22,085 nt of DNA, from positions 1 to 22,085 of the forward strand of contig JBGOTP010000037.1 in NCBI GenBank assembly GCA_041476545.1. The letters run 5' to 3'. Below are positions 22,060 to 22,085 of the stretch, one piece after another; position 1 is the first letter of the stretch, and each line of letters begins with the position of its first letter. The position numbers were made by a program, and so were the translations under genes. The notes under the pieces were generated by a model. That model saw only the letters and a program-made list of their open reading frames with translations. It was not told the DNA's origin and made no database searches. This stretch comes from JBGOTP01 sp041476545 (GTDB taxonomy: Bacteria; Acidobacteriota; Vicinamibacteria; Vicinamibacterales; CAVVIG01).

Positions 22060-22085
22060 TTCGCATCTCCCGTGTTCGCCGCAAC

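Overview
The window looks like chromosomal DNA from a GC-rich, Gram-negative soil or aquatic bacterium. Gene content and protein style (RND pump, Mla-type ATPase, VirJ/MprF pair, a Cox-type molybdenum hydroxylase cluster, short secreted proteins of unknown function) fit Acidobacteriota, perhaps class Vicinamibacteria. That placement is inference, because no rRNA or marker gene is present. I saw no tRNA, rRNA, CRISPR array or insertion sequence.

Layout. (1) 1-176: the 3' end of a HicB-like antitoxin gene, followed by the two fused ends of a hicA toxin gene whose middle is deleted. (2) 292-1350, minus: two small exported proteins of unknown function, the second broken by a one-base frameshift. 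(3) 1391-5968, minus: an envelope operon of a VirJ/AcvB-like periplasmic hydrolase, an MprF-like aminoacyl-phosphatidylglycerol synthase/flippase and a NamZ (DUF1343) exo-muramidase. (4) 6307-6934, plus: a glycine-rich RRM RNA-binding protein, then a small Tudor-like protein with a histone-H1-like tail, behind a likely long structured leader. (5) 6968-10677, plus: a three-subunit molybdenum hydroxylase (small, large, medium; form II CoxL). (6) 10744-20014, minus: seven genes with very small gaps, namely TolC-like protein, adaptor, RND pump, YVTN propeller, then the Cox assembly genes coxD, coxE and coxG, which converge on the coxSLM genes over an inverted repeat. (7) 20275-20939, minus: a two-gene unit of a zinc-ribbon protein and a small acidic protein, with operator-like palindromes in front. 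(8) 21067-21930, minus: a lone Mla-type ABC ATPase with Asp in place of the catalytic Glu. (9) The right edge holds only a doubtful 38-codon ORF.

How the genes work together. The MprF and VirJ-like proteins would make and break down aminoacylated phosphatidylglycerol, and NamZ would process peptidoglycan fragments, so region 3 looks like a surface-charge and wall-turnover module. Regions 5 and 6 together give structural and maturation genes for a Cox-family molybdenum enzyme, with the maturation genes placed at the end of an apparent efflux operon. Several spacers carry short imperfect tandem repeats (8-16 bp units) or palindromes, a recurring feature the genes do not explain.
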